Assembly (NCBI GenBank): GCA_029260765.1
Contig: JAJDCP010000060.1
Location: forward strand, 62,001-126,000
Length of the DNA stretch: 64,000 nucleotides
Direction: 5' to 3'
Origin: Planctomycetota bacterium
Lineage (GTDB): Bacteria > Planctomycetota > J058 > JAJDCP01
Part shown: positions 9,565 through 18,599 of the stretch, one piece after another
Layout of the letters: the number at the start of each line of letters is the position of its first letter
How positions within the stretch are numbered: the stretch's first letter is position 1
Translations under genes and position numbers: made by a program
The notes under the pieces: generated by a model
Seen by the model: the letters and a program-made list of their open reading frames with translations, nothing else
The model's database searches: none
What the model was told of the DNA's origin: nothing

Positions 9565-10659
9565 ATGCATCCACACCGCGACGAGCCGCTGCACGGCCCA
9601 TTCTTGTGGAAGGACGCCCGGCGCCTGGTCTTGCTGGCGCCGGGTCTGTGGATCCTGATCGTGTTGGCCGTCTTCTCGCTGGTGACTTTTGTGCAAGGGC
9701 GGATGTGGACCGAACCCGCCTTTGCGCTGACATTTCTGGTCGGTCTCCTCAGCGCCATCCTGCTGGCGGTCGGCCTGGGGGGTATGAGCACACAGCTGCG
9801 TCAGCGCCGCGCCGCCGGGCTGGAGTTCTTCGGGCCCGAGCAGCTGTTCTGGCTGGTCAGGTACAGGGGCCAACCCAGGGTGCTGGGGGTGACGGGGGAC
9901 CAGCTCTGCCTGGTGCCGTTGCGGCCCACCAGCTTTCCCCCCGCGCTTTGGCACGCCTACCGGCAGACCTATTCGTTGTCCGAGCTGACCGCCGTTGAGC
10001 TGCTGCCGGCGCCGGGGTTCTTTGCCAGGATCCGCGGCGCCGAGATTCTACGGCTGTTTCTGGCCTCGGGGGAGAGCCTCGACTGTCAGCTCTTCAGCTC
10101 GGGCCGGCGCGCTCTGCAGCAGTGGCGCGCGGTCCTGAGTGGGGACGCAGAGGCCGCTGATGACCCCGCGCCGGCCCTGCGACCCGAGGGAGTTGCAGCG
10201 ACCGAGCACACGGTCGATCCGGCCGAGCTGCGGCGCCGCATCGAGGATCTGTTGCGCCTGCGTGAGTACGATATCGAGTTGGTGCAGGCCGGGCGGGAGC
10301 GTACGGAGCTGCACCTGCTCTCTCCGCGCCTGCCCGTGGTCCGTCAGCCGCCGATATTGCGGCCCAAGGCCAAGCCCCCGACTGCCGAGAGCCTGCTGGT
10401 GCTGGCAGGCGCGGCCGCCCGGGCCGCCCTGTTGGGACAGCAAGGGGTGCAGCTGCCGCCGCGCATCGTGGAGCTTCGCTACGAGACCCTGCAGCCGGCC
10501 CAGGGAGGCGGCGTCGATGCACAGGCGTTCGTGCAACCCACAGAGGCGCGGGAGCGCAGCGTGCGGGTAGCGTTGCAGCAGAGGCTTGCGGGGGAAGTGC
10601 GGCCGCTGGCGACCGCCACGGTGCGCTTGTATCTGGAAGAAGAGAAGGCTTCGGCCTAG
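9565..10659 (+). CDS. Two-TM membrane protein of unknown function
   Basis: I do not recognise this 364-residue protein. Two hydrophobic segments at about residues 22-45 and 50-72 form a membrane hairpin. A soluble region of about 290 residues follows, rich in Leu, Arg and Glu, with a middle part resembling a PH-like or bPH-type segment only loosely. The ATG at 9565 is preceded by GGGAG. A longer frame continues upstream antisense to the channel gene, but it lacks a plausible start and was discarded. It is divergent from the channel-rhodanese operon and ends at the large palindrome at 10692-10750. A larger unknown membrane protein at 46456-48282 has a similar style of composition. Confidence 0.65.
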   Translation: MHPHRDEPLHGPFLWKDARRLVLLAPGLWILIVLAVFSLVTFVQGRMWTEPAFALTFLVGLLSAILLAVGLGGMSTQLRQRRAAGLEFFGPEQLFWLVRYRGQPRVLGVTGDQLCLVPLRPTSFPPALWHAYRQTYSLSELTAVELLPAPGFFARIRGAEILRLFLASGESLDCQLFSSGRRALQQWRAVLSGDAEAADDPAPALRPEGVAATEHTVDPAELRRRIEDLLRLREYDIELVQAGRERTELHLLSPRLPVVRQPPILRPKAKPPTAESLLVLAGAAARAALLGQQGVQLPPRIVELRYETLQPAQGGGVDAQAFVQPTEARERSVRVALQQRLAGEVRPLATATVRLYLEEEKASA

Positions 10660-10691
10660 CAGACTGCGCCAAAAATCCGGATTCTCCGGAA

Positions 10692-10750
10692 GTAGGGGCG
10701 GGGTTTATCCCCGCCCGAACGCGCGGGCGGGGATAAACCCCGCACCCTAC
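10692..10750. repeat. Long perfect palindrome between convergent genes
   Basis: A 20-nt arm at 10698-10717 is exactly complementary to 10724-10743 across a 6-nt loop. After one unpaired A at 10744, six more bases pair (GTAGGG with CCCTAC). The arms read as GCGGGGTTTATCCCCGCC on one side. Elements of this form occur as dispersed intergenic repeats in many genomes. Its site between a + strand and a - strand gene also suits a bidirectional transcription stop, although there is no U-tract. Confidence 0.75.
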
Positions 10751-10814
10751 AAGGGCCCAAAAAGCGCTTCTTCGAATTTCGTCGCAGGCTGCTAGGCCCC
10801 GCGATGCGGCATGC

Positions 10815-13800
10815 TCAGTCTGGGGCCGTCTGCTGCTCGGCCCGAGCTTGATCTTCTAGCGCGCGCTCGAGAAACGCCGCGAGCTCTGCGCCCGAGGCCA
10901 GCGCGTCCCTCCGCTCGTCAACCAGCTCCATAGCTCGTTCCAGGACGGCGCGTGCGCGGGCCGGCTCACCGTTCTCTCGCTGCATATCCGCCAGCTCGGC
11001 GGAGAGCTCGACCAGCTCGACCAGCTCGGGTTCGATCTCCTGGGCGGGTCCCTGGTGCTGGCGCACGAGCGCATCGAAGACCGCGAAGCTTTTTTGATAG
11101 GCCGTTTGCGCCCCTTCCCTGTCTCCGAGCAAGCTTTGGAGCTCGGCGCAACGCCGCAGCCACATGCCGTGCTCTGCGCTGCCCGGGCTGGCGAGGGTTG
11201 CGGCCTCGCTGTAGTTCTGCAGGGCGGCGGCGGGCTGATTCTGCGCGAGGGCGTGCGACGCGCAGGCCTGTGTCAGCTCGACGTGCAGAGGAACCAGCTC
11301 AGTGGCTGTTGGATGCTGGCCGCGCAGCTCTCTGCACAGCTGCAGCGCCTGCGCGCGGACTTCCCAGGCCTCAGAGATCTGGCCCTGCGCGGCCACGACC
11401 TCGGCCAGGCGCAGCAGCGCTTCCACGTGTCGTGCCCCCCAGTCCGGACGGCTCGCCATGCCGGGAGCGCCTCGTACGTGGACCGCCTTGATGGCGCACT
11501 CCAGCGCCTCTTCCAGCAGCCCACCGCCGGCCTTCCCCCGTGCCAGCAAGTCCAGGGCGCGGCCCCAGTGGTCCCGCAGCATGGGCGAGGCATCGCCGCG
11601 GGCGGCTTCCTCCAGAAGTTCTTCAGCCTCAGCCGCATGCTGCATCCAGCGCGCGGACGCGCCCCCTTCTGCGGACAACAGCTCGGCTTGTAGCAGGCGG
11701 ATGTGGCCCCGCTCCGCAGGCGGGGCGGGCTCGGGCAGGGCCTGGAGGATCGTGGCACAGTCTTCGAGCAACTCCAAGGCCTCGCTTGCTGGCGCCAGGT
11801 GCGCCAGCGAGATCAGCGCGCGCACCTGGATCTGCGCCAGGCCTCGATCTTCGGGCTCGGCGGCGCGCAGCTCGGCCAACAGCTCGAGGCACTGCAGCAG
11901 CGTTGCTTCCCCGTCTCTGCCCAGAGTGAGCAGCAGGCGGGCCTGATGCTCCAACGCCTGCGCGAGCAACCTGCGCGTGTTCGCCTCGGATGATCCGAGC
12001 TCGATGGCACGCTGCAAGTACTCGACGGCCTGGCCGCGCGCCAGCAGTGCGGTCTCATAGAGGCTCTGCTGGGCGGCGATCGAAGCCTGCAGGCCCAGGT
12101 AGTGCGCCAGTTGCAATGCGGGCGTAGGACTCTCAGGATCACGCTCCACCAGCTCTGTCTGCCGGGCGACAGCCTCAGCAGCCAACGCGGCTGCCCGCGG
12201 ATCGATGCGCTCGGAATACAGCAGGCGCGCCAGCTCGGCCTCTGCCTGGGCAAGCCTCTGCAGGTTGTGGGCAGCGTGCGGATCAGCGCGTGTGAGCGCG
12301 CGGCGCAGCTCGAGACATGCCTCCAGGCTTGCGCGCGCGCCCTGCAGCTCGCCGGCATCGTTCCGCGCACGCCCCAGCTCAAAATGGATCAGCGAGAGCG
12401 TCCAGCCCGCGTCGTCCCGCTCGGGGTGGGCCTGCACTCGTCTTCGCTGGGCGAGCAGACAGGACTCAAGCAGCTCGCAGGCCTGCTGCGCGGCGCCGAA
12501 CTCGCGCAACACCTGGCCGAGCGCGAGCTGGAGGATGTCGCGGGCCTCGCCGGCGACCAACTCCAGCCCCTGCAACAGGCTCGTGCGCGCGGCCGAAAAA
12601 TCGCCCTGCGCACGCTGCACCGAGGCCTGCAGCAGCAGCGCATCCGCCCGTGCTTCGGGTCTCTGCAGCAGGCCGAGGGCCTCCGCCGCGTCTGCACCCG
12701 CGGCGGCGGGAAAGCCGCGCGTCAGTTGCAGCCGCCCGCGCTCGACGAGCACCTTGCCGAGCTGCTCGCTGGCTTGAGCATCTACCAGCTGAGCGCGCAA
12801 CAGTCCTTCAGCCTGGTCCAACTCGGCCAGGGCAGCCTCGGCGTCACCTCCCAACGAATGCTGCAGGTGGGCGATCAGCAGATGGGTCGCGGCCGTGCCG
12901 AGGTCAGCCCGGGAGTGCGCATAGTCGGTGTCACGCAGGGCCGAGAAGCCGTCGATGGCGACCGGCAGGATCGCTTGGGCTAGCGCGCGCGAAGCTGGGG
13001 AGCCGCGCAGCAGCAAGCGCTCGTCGACAGTCTCGATGAGGCGGGTCAGGGCATTCTGGGCGACCTCGCCACGCTGCTCGGCAAAGCTCCGTGCCTGCTC
13101 AACGCGTTGCTTTTCGGCTTCCAGGGCAGTGTTGTTGCGGGCGATCTGCTCGTTGCGGGCGAGGATGGTCGCATAGGCCTGCGCGAATGCCAGCAAGCCG
13201 ACCACCAGGCCGGCCAGCAACAGCCCGACACTGACAGCGAGCGCGCGCCGCAGACGGCGCCGGCTGGTCTGCTCACGGACGCGCTTGGTCCGCGCGTCCG
13301 CGATGCTCCGCAGCAGTGCCGCGCAAGCAGCCGCGGCTTCTCCGCGGCCATCGTCTGCCTTGCGGCATTGGCTGTCGGCCAGCTCGAGGTCTCCCAAGCG
13401 AAGGGCGGCGGCCCCGTACGCGAGCCGCGCCTGCTGCTCGCCCTCGGCGGCCGCATGGTTGCCGTGCCAGAGCTCGCGTGCCTGGCGGAACCCTGCCACG
13501 GCCAGAGCGAAGCGCTCGTAGAGCTCGCGCGGTTGCGCGCTGTCCGTGTCGCCGCAGGCACGCAGTTGCGCGCGGGCCGCGCGGGCCATCGCCAGGCTCT
13601 GGCGATGCTCGAGGTAGGTGCGCAGGGCGTCGCGCAGCTCGAGTGCGCCGGCGTAGCGCGCGCCCGGTTCGCGAGCCAGCGCCCGGCGGCAGATCTGCAC
13701 CAGCTCCGCGGGCAGGTCGTCGGGCAGCGCGCCGATCTCTCCTTCGGCGGCGCGCTCGACGACCTCGAAGAAGGCGCTGCCCTGGTGCGGAGGTCGGCCG

Positions 13801-14555
13801 CTCAAAACCTCGAACAGGCAGGCGCCGAGCAGGTACACATCGGTGGCCGGGCCGATCTGCTCTCCTTGGCCACGGGCCAGCTCCGGAGCCATGTAGGCAG
13901 GCGTGCCGGTCGGTGCACGGATGCTGGTGTGGGGACGCAGGCTGCCGTCCGCCTGGCCGTCGAAACAGACCGCGAGGCCCCAATCGACGACGAACACTTC
14001 ACCGAAGCTGCCGAGCAGGATGTTGGCAGGCTTGAGGTCGCAGTGGGCCAATCCCCGGCTGTGGGCGAAGGCGACCGCATTACAGACCTGGCACAAGACC
14101 TCCAGCTGTTCGCTCAGCACGCTCTGGTCTTCGCGCAGACGGGCCCTCCAGCTGCGTCCGGCGACAAGTTTCATCGCCAGCTGCACGCCTCCCTGGGCAT
14201 CGCTCCCCAGGTCGTACACGGGCACGATGTTCGGATGGTCGAGCAGACCATGGGCATAGGCCTCGGCGAGGAACCCCTCAAGGGCAGGCGCCGAGCCGCT
14301 GCTGGGCTTGAGCTTCTTGACCGCCACGTCGCGGCGCAGGCAGTTCTGGCGCGCGCGGTAGACGGTTCCCATGCCGCCTTCGCCGAGCACCGCCCCGAGG
14401 GTGTAGCTGCTGGGCGGTGCAAGTGTGGGCGCGCTGTGCTTTTCAGGCTCGGCAGGGGACGCCCGCCGGTAGGTCGCTTCGACGCTCAGGGTGTCCCAGT
14501 CGGCATCGGCTCCGACCGTCTCGCTCCAGAGGTTGCGCAGCTTCTCTGAGTCCAC
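10815..14555 (-). CDS. Membrane-anchored Ser/Thr protein kinase with TPR-type tail (kinase B)
   Basis: This 1246-residue paralogue of kinase A has its kinase domain at about residues 51-320. It shows glycine loop GEGGMGTV, lysine K80 in VAVKKL, HCDLKPAN at 171-178 and DWG at 191-193. A membrane segment follows an Arg-rich stretch (LAVSVGLLLAGLVVGLLAF), and the rest is helical repeat with many LAxAxxLL-type turns. The first 30 residues match kinase A closely (LW-E-VGADAD-TL-VEATYR), which supports the GTG start at 14555. The gene begins one base after the stop of the FHA-GAF-sigma54 activator gene, so both are made from one transcript. That suggests the kinase acts on, or is sensed by, the FHA activator. 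Confidence 0.85.
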   Translation of the reverse strand: MDSEKLRNLWSETVGADADWDTLSVEATYRRASPAEPEKHSAPTLAPPSSYTLGAVLGEGGMGTVYRARQNCLRRDVAVKKLKPSSGSAPALEGFLAEAYAHGLLDHPNIVPVYDLGSDAQGGVQLAMKLVAGRSWRARLREDQSVLSEQLEVLCQVCNAVAFAHSRGLAHCDLKPANILLGSFGEVFVVDWGLAVCFDGQADGSLRPHTSIRAPTGTPAYMAPELARGQGEQIGPATDVYLLGACLFEVLSGRPPHQGSAFFEVVERAAEGEIGALPDDLPAELVQICRRALAREPGARYAGALELRDALRTYLEHRQSLAMARAARAQLRACGDTDSAQPRELYERFALAVAGFRQARELWHGNHAAAEGEQQARLAYGAAALRLGDLELADSQCRKADDGRGEAAAACAALLRSIADARTKRVREQTSRRRLRRALAVSVGLLLAGLVVGLLAFAQAYATILARNEQIARNNTALEAEKQRVEQARSFAEQRGEVAQNALTRLIETVDERLLLRGSPASRALAQAILPVAIDGFSALRDTDYAHSRADLGTAATHLLIAHLQHSLGGDAEAALAELDQAEGLLRAQLVDAQASEQLGKVLVERGRLQLTRGFPAAAGADAAEALGLLQRPEARADALLLQASVQRAQGDFSAARTSLLQGLELVAGEARDILQLALGQVLREFGAAQQACELLESCLLAQRRRVQAHPERDDAGWTLSLIHFELGRARNDAGELQGARASLEACLELRRALTRADPHAAHNLQRLAQAEAELARLLYSERIDPRAAALAAEAVARQTELVERDPESPTPALQLAHYLGLQASIAAQQSLYETALLARGQAVEYLQRAIELGSSEANTRRLLAQALEHQARLLLTLGRDGEATLLQCLELLAELRAAEPEDRGLAQIQVRALISLAHLAPASEALELLEDCATILQALPEPAPPAERGHIRLLQAELLSAEGGASARWMQHAAEAEELLEEAARGDASPMLRDHWGRALDLLARGKAGGGLLEEALECAIKAVHVRGAPGMASRPDWGARHVEALLRLAEVVAAQGQISEAWEVRAQALQLCRELRGQHPTATELVPLHVELTQACASHALAQNQPAAALQNYSEAATLASPGSAEHGMWLRRCAELQSLLGDREGAQTAYQKSFAVFDALVRQHQGPAQEIEPELVELVELSAELADMQRENGEPARARAVLERAMELVDERRDALASGAELAAFLERALEDQARAEQQTAPD

Positions 14556-14556
14556 C

Positions 14557-16413
14557 TCAGGCCTCGTTGAAGCTGTGCTTGTCGAGGCCGTGCCGCCGCA
14601 TCAGGCGCCACAGCAGCTGCCGGCTGACGACCGCCAGCTCGGCGGCTTCGGCGATCTTTCCCCCGGTCCGCGCGAGCAACTCGGCCAGGTAGAGGCGCTC
14701 GAAGCGCCGGTTGGCCGCGGCCCGCGCCTCCTGCAGAGGTTGGAGGGCGTCGCTCTCTACGGCGGCAGCGTCTCTGCTTCCTCCGAGCCCGAAGTCTGCG
14801 CGCTGCAGGTAGGGCGGATCGCCCAGCAGCACAGCGCGCTGCATGCACTGCTCGAGCTCGCGCACATTGCCCGGCCACGGATGCTCCAACAGGGCCAGGG
14901 CAGCCTCGCGGGTCCAGCCGGCAAAGCGGGCCTCGCGCCCTTCGCTGAAGCGTCCGAGGAACTGGCGTGCCAGCAGCAGCACGTCTTCGCCACGCTCAGC
15001 CAGGCGCGGGATCTCCAGCCGGATCGAGCCGAGCCGGTAGTACAGGTCCTGACGGAAGCTTCCCTCCGCCACCATCAGCTCGAGGTCGCGGTGGGTCGCA
15101 CACAGCACGCGCACGTCCACAGGCACGCGCTTGTTTCCGCCCAGGGGTTGCACGGTCTTTTCCTGCAGCACGCGCAGCAAGCGAGACTGCAAGTGCAGGG
15201 GGAGCTCGCCGATCTCGTCCAGAAAAATGGTCCCGCCATCGGCTTCGCGGAAGCGCCCGGGCCGCGCCCGCAGGGCACCGGTGAAAGCGCCCCGCTCATG
15301 GCCGAACAGCTCGCTCTCGATCAGCGGCTCAGGCAAGGCGCCGCAATCGACCACCACGAAGGTTGCCGTCCCCCGAGGACTGAGCCCGTGGAGATGGCGG
15401 GCAAGGATCTCTTTGCCCGAACCGGTCTCGCCGTGCAGGCAGACCGTCGCATCGGAGGGAGCGACGCGGCGGATGGTCTCGAGCAGCCGGCGCATGGCCG
15501 GGCTCTGGCCGACGGGGGCGGTGATGTCGAGGCGTGCCTTGAGCACGCTGTTCTCTGCTTCGAGACGGCGGCGCTCCGTGGCCTGGTGTGCGTCCTTGTC
15601 CTGTTGCAAGCGTGCGCGCTCGAGGGCGAGGCCGCCGTGGGCGGCGAGCGATTCGAAAGCTGCGACGTCGGCCGGGCCAAAGCTCCAGATCGGTCGTTGG
15701 CCGGCCACGTACAGCACGCCCATCGCGCGTTGCTGCCCGGGCAGGGGGGCGCAGAGCACCGCCCGCAGGCCGGCCTCACGCACGCTCTGGGTGACGGCAT
15801 CGCGTTGCTCGGGCTGCTCGGTGTCGGTCAGGATGATGCAGCGTTGTTCTTCGAGCGCGCGGCTGGGGAAATGGTGGCTGAGCAGGGCGTCGCCGTCGAG
15901 CGGGTTGCCCGCCGCGTCGCGCACCAGCGCCACTTCGAGCTTTCCGTCTGCATCGGCGAGCAGCAACGCGCCGCGGTCGGCCGCGGCCAGTGCGATCGCG
16001 CGGTCGAGGATCATCTGCAACAGCATGTCGACCGAGTCGGTCGAAAAGAAGGCGCGCACGGTCTCGAGCAGCTGAGCTATGTTGTGGGCGTCACGTCCTC
16101 CATCTCCCGAGAGAACCGCAGCGGCCGGGCCCTTCAGGGTGATCTCGGTCGTGCCGATCCGCAGGCATTCCCCGGGCACCATCGGCATCGGCTCGGTGAG
16201 GCGGTGGTCTCCGAGGAAGCAGCCGCTCTTGCTGCCGAGATCCTCGATCAGAACATGCCCGCCCGGAGCCGGCACGATGCGGCAATGCCGGCGGGAGAGG
16301 CGGGCATCGGGTACGATCACATCGCAGTCCGCGCCGCGTCCGACCACAAGGGGAGCAGCCCCGAGCTCGACCTGGTTGAGCTTGCCGGCGGCGCGGATGT
16401 GGAGCGTTGTCAC
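14557..16413 (-). CDS. FHA-GAF sigma54-dependent transcriptional activator
   Basis: This 618-residue enhancer-binding protein has four parts. An N-terminal FHA domain (1-95) has the phosphothreonine-binding pattern GR at 25-26 and SRRH at 40-43. A GAF-like sensor spans about 115-275. The AAA+ domain has Walker A GETGSGKE at 328-335, and GAFTGA at 375-380 contacts sigma54. A C-terminal Fis-type helix-turn-helix completes it. The GAFTGA motif is intact, so it should open sigma54 promoters. The FHA domain points to control by Ser/Thr phosphorylation, and the next gene, one base away, is a Ser/Thr kinase. Translation begins at GTG. It is divergent from the lipase-like gene at 16646, a possible target. 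Confidence 0.9.
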   Translation of the reverse strand: MTTLHIRAAGKLNQVELGAAPLVVGRGADCDVIVPDARLSRRHCRIVPAPGGHVLIEDLGSKSGCFLGDHRLTEPMPMVPGECLRIGTTEITLKGPAAAVLSGDGGRDAHNIAQLLETVRAFFSTDSVDMLLQMILDRAIALAAADRGALLLADADGKLEVALVRDAAGNPLDGDALLSHHFPSRALEEQRCIILTDTEQPEQRDAVTQSVREAGLRAVLCAPLPGQQRAMGVLYVAGQRPIWSFGPADVAAFESLAAHGGLALERARLQQDKDAHQATERRRLEAENSVLKARLDITAPVGQSPAMRRLLETIRRVAPSDATVCLHGETGSGKEILARHLHGLSPRGTATFVVVDCGALPEPLIESELFGHERGAFTGALRARPGRFREADGGTIFLDEIGELPLHLQSRLLRVLQEKTVQPLGGNKRVPVDVRVLCATHRDLELMVAEGSFRQDLYYRLGSIRLEIPRLAERGEDVLLLARQFLGRFSEGREARFAGWTREAALALLEHPWPGNVRELEQCMQRAVLLGDPPYLQRADFGLGGSRDAAAVESDALQPLQEARAAANRRFERLYLAELLARTGGKIAEAAELAVVSRQLLWRLMRRHGLDKHSFNEA

Positions 16414-16601
16414 AGCGCTGGACTCCGCGGGGCGGGCTGTGCCCCGGTTGCGTGTCAGGTTCCTGCCCGATGCTGCAGCAACACCCCGCTGGGGTCAAGT
16501 GTGCGTGTTCATCGCGCCGCCTCCGGGGGCTTCGGGGGCCGGCAGGATGTCAGCAGTTGGTAAGAGCATCGTTGCAAAAATTTGAGTGACGAAGCAAGTG
16601 T

Positions 16602-16607
16602 TACAAT
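16602..16607 (+). promoter_or_regulatory. TACAAT -10-like box before the lipase-like gene
   Basis: TACAAT lies 38 nt before the ATG at 16646. The same hexamer lies before several other genes in the window. No good TTGACA partner sits at 16-18 nt, so assignment as a sigma70-type -10 is tentative. Confidence 0.35.
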
Positions 16608-16645
16608 GGACCACGTTACGAGACCCAAACCCCAGGGGGGCTGTC

Positions 16646-18505
16646 ATGAGCGTGTTCACTGTGATCAATAATGGCACCAAGATGCACCGCAACTTTCCCT
16701 ACGCGGAGCTGATCTCGACGTTCGGTCGCATGATGTACTGGGAAACCACAAATGCGGATGGTGGAGGGGCGATCCGAGGCGGAAAGGAGTATGAGACCTA
16801 TCTGATCACGGACGGTCCCGGCAGTGCCCCCAACGACATCTACAACCCAACTCCGGGGAAGTACCGCACCGAGTACAACCATGAGATGATGCTGAGCGAG
16901 AAGTCTCACGACTTCGACCCCAAAGGCAAGTACCCCGAGCCGATGAAGCGGGCCAAGGGCAAGCTGAAATACGCCATGGGCCAGTCCACCACCGTCGGTA
17001 CGGGGCAGTTGACGGGCAAAGGCTGGGAGAAGAACGTCAAACACTTCATGAGCTTCATGGAGTGGCGGAAAAAGAGCAAAGCGGGGCTGCCGACCAGCAT
17101 CAACATGCTGGGGTGGAGCCGTGGCTCGATCACCTGCATCCGCATGGCCTACATGCTCTACAAGGCGAGCCAAGAAGACATCAAATACGACACGTTCGTG
17201 GTCAAGCGCGATCCTGCGTACGGACTGATCGATGTCAACATGTTCCTGATCGACCCGGTAGCGGGCATCGGCAACCGCGCGACGCCGAGCAACTGCATGA
17301 TCAATTCCAACGTCAAGAACCTGGTGGCGACCTATGCGCTGCACGACATCCGCGGCGGTTTCGCTCCCCAGGACTTGACGGTTCCAACCAAGGAAGATGC
17401 AAAGAACAACACGATCCTCGATGCGATTCCAGATACGCGGCTGCACATCGTAAGCTCTGCCACGAAGTACCTTTTGCTGCCGCTCCCCGGCAAGCATGAG
17501 AGCCACGTCAAGATGAACCTCTTCAAGGCAGGCATTCCTGAAGAAGAGAATCTGATCAAGGAGTACTTCAAGGGCAACTACAAGCTGGCCAATCAGGAAA
17601 TGTCCGATCCAGGGCAGGTGGCCTTCGCACTGGCGTACGCTTTCATGAGGCACCACGGGACAGAGTTCGAGGACACCAAGGCGATTACGGTCAATGTCAA
17701 CGGAAGCGACAAGATCCCCATAAAGTACGGCCAGGTGCTCCGATCCTATCTCGACCAGAGCCCCGACGTCGTTTTCCAAGACCTTCTCGATCGCTACACA
17801 CGTATGCGGATCTATATGCCTGTGTACCAGAAGTACTTGTCCAACAGCCGTAAGGGCGCAGGCGGGATGTTCACCAAGATCCAGGGGGGGCAACGTTGGC
17901 GCAACCAACTTGGAGAGATCCACAAGTATGTGAAGTACCCCGGCTTCTTCGTCAATGAGCAGCATCGCTGGTTGCTGATGAAGCTCTATCCTCGCCTGTA
18001 TAAGGAAGTCAGCCAGCTGGCCGAGAACGAGATCCTCGAGCCGACCCTGTCCCCGGCAGAGGAGCCAGGCAACAAGGTCTTTTGCGGGCTGTACAAGCGT
18101 TTCGTCATCGCCGGCATCAAGGACTCAGCGATCCAGCTCAAAGGCAAGAGTTACCACGGGGAACCGAGCGAGGATCCCACCAACCCCCGCCGAAGCCTGA
18201 CCAAGAACATGAACGGCGCGGCCTACGACTGTGAGCCCCCGCACAGCGACAGCTACCTGGACGAGGTGCTTCCGGAGTTGTTCGGCAGCTGGCATGAGTC
18301 GCCCGAGGACGGCGGGCTTGAGGATGAGCTGGCGATGGCGTCCATTCTTGGGGAAGAGGAAGAAGAGGATCTGGGCGTCGACAATCCCTTCTTGGTTCCC
18401 TACGAGGACACTGGGCCGTCTGACGGTTCGAATCCCTTCGAGCAGATGGATGCCAAAGACGACACGGAGATCATCTACAAGGACGACTCCAACCCATTCT
18501 TCTAG
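16646..18505 (+). CDS. GxSxG lipase-like alpha/beta hydrolase with acidic NPF-rich tail
   Basis: This 619-residue protein has a nucleophile elbow GWSRGS at 156-161 (Ser158), preceded by a TDGPGS segment at 55-60. That order resembles DUF2235 and Tle1-type phospholipases. A later FLIDPVAG segment and an HESH segment could supply the acid and the histidine, but this is inference. It lacks a signal peptide and has lower GC and more Lys/Asn than its neighbours, which may indicate transfer. The last 60 residues are acidic and contain three NPF tripeptides. A GGGGGG ribosome site precedes the ATG at 16646. It is divergent from the sigma54 activator gene. A secreted or injected effector is possible, but no immunity or secretion gene adjoins it. 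Confidence 0.6.
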   Translation: MSVFTVINNGTKMHRNFPYAELISTFGRMMYWETTNADGGGAIRGGKEYETYLITDGPGSAPNDIYNPTPGKYRTEYNHEMMLSEKSHDFDPKGKYPEPMKRAKGKLKYAMGQSTTVGTGQLTGKGWEKNVKHFMSFMEWRKKSKAGLPTSINMLGWSRGSITCIRMAYMLYKASQEDIKYDTFVVKRDPAYGLIDVNMFLIDPVAGIGNRATPSNCMINSNVKNLVATYALHDIRGGFAPQDLTVPTKEDAKNNTILDAIPDTRLHIVSSATKYLLLPLPGKHESHVKMNLFKAGIPEEENLIKEYFKGNYKLANQEMSDPGQVAFALAYAFMRHHGTEFEDTKAITVNVNGSDKIPIKYGQVLRSYLDQSPDVVFQDLLDRYTRMRIYMPVYQKYLSNSRKGAGGMFTKIQGGQRWRNQLGEIHKYVKYPGFFVNEQHRWLLMKLYPRLYKEVSQLAENEILEPTLSPAEEPGNKVFCGLYKRFVIAGIKDSAIQLKGKSYHGEPSEDPTNPRRSLTKNMNGAAYDCEPPHSDSYLDEVLPELFGSWHESPEDGGLEDELAMASILGEEEEEDLGVDNPFLVPYEDTGPSDGSNPFEQMDAKDDTEIIYKDDSNPFF

Positions 18506-18518
18506 GCCGAACCATCCA

Positions 18519-18536
18519 CAGAATCCACAGATTCTG
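18519..18536 (+). terminator. Weak hairpin after the lipase-like gene
   Basis: CAGAATC at 18519-18525 pairs with GATTCTG at 18530-18536 around a CACA loop, just after the stop at 18505. There is no U-tract, so it is a weak terminator candidate or an mRNA 3' structure. Confidence 0.3.
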
Positions 18537-18599
18537 GGAACCCTCTGGGGCAGAGCGCGTCGAAGATCATGACCCTCGACCCTCAGAGGAGGAGAGCGC

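Noticed and set aside
12102..12983. Long open frames on the + strand antisense to kinase B
   Set aside because: They arise from the GC-rich codon bias of the TPR-coding strand, have no ribosome sites and match no family.
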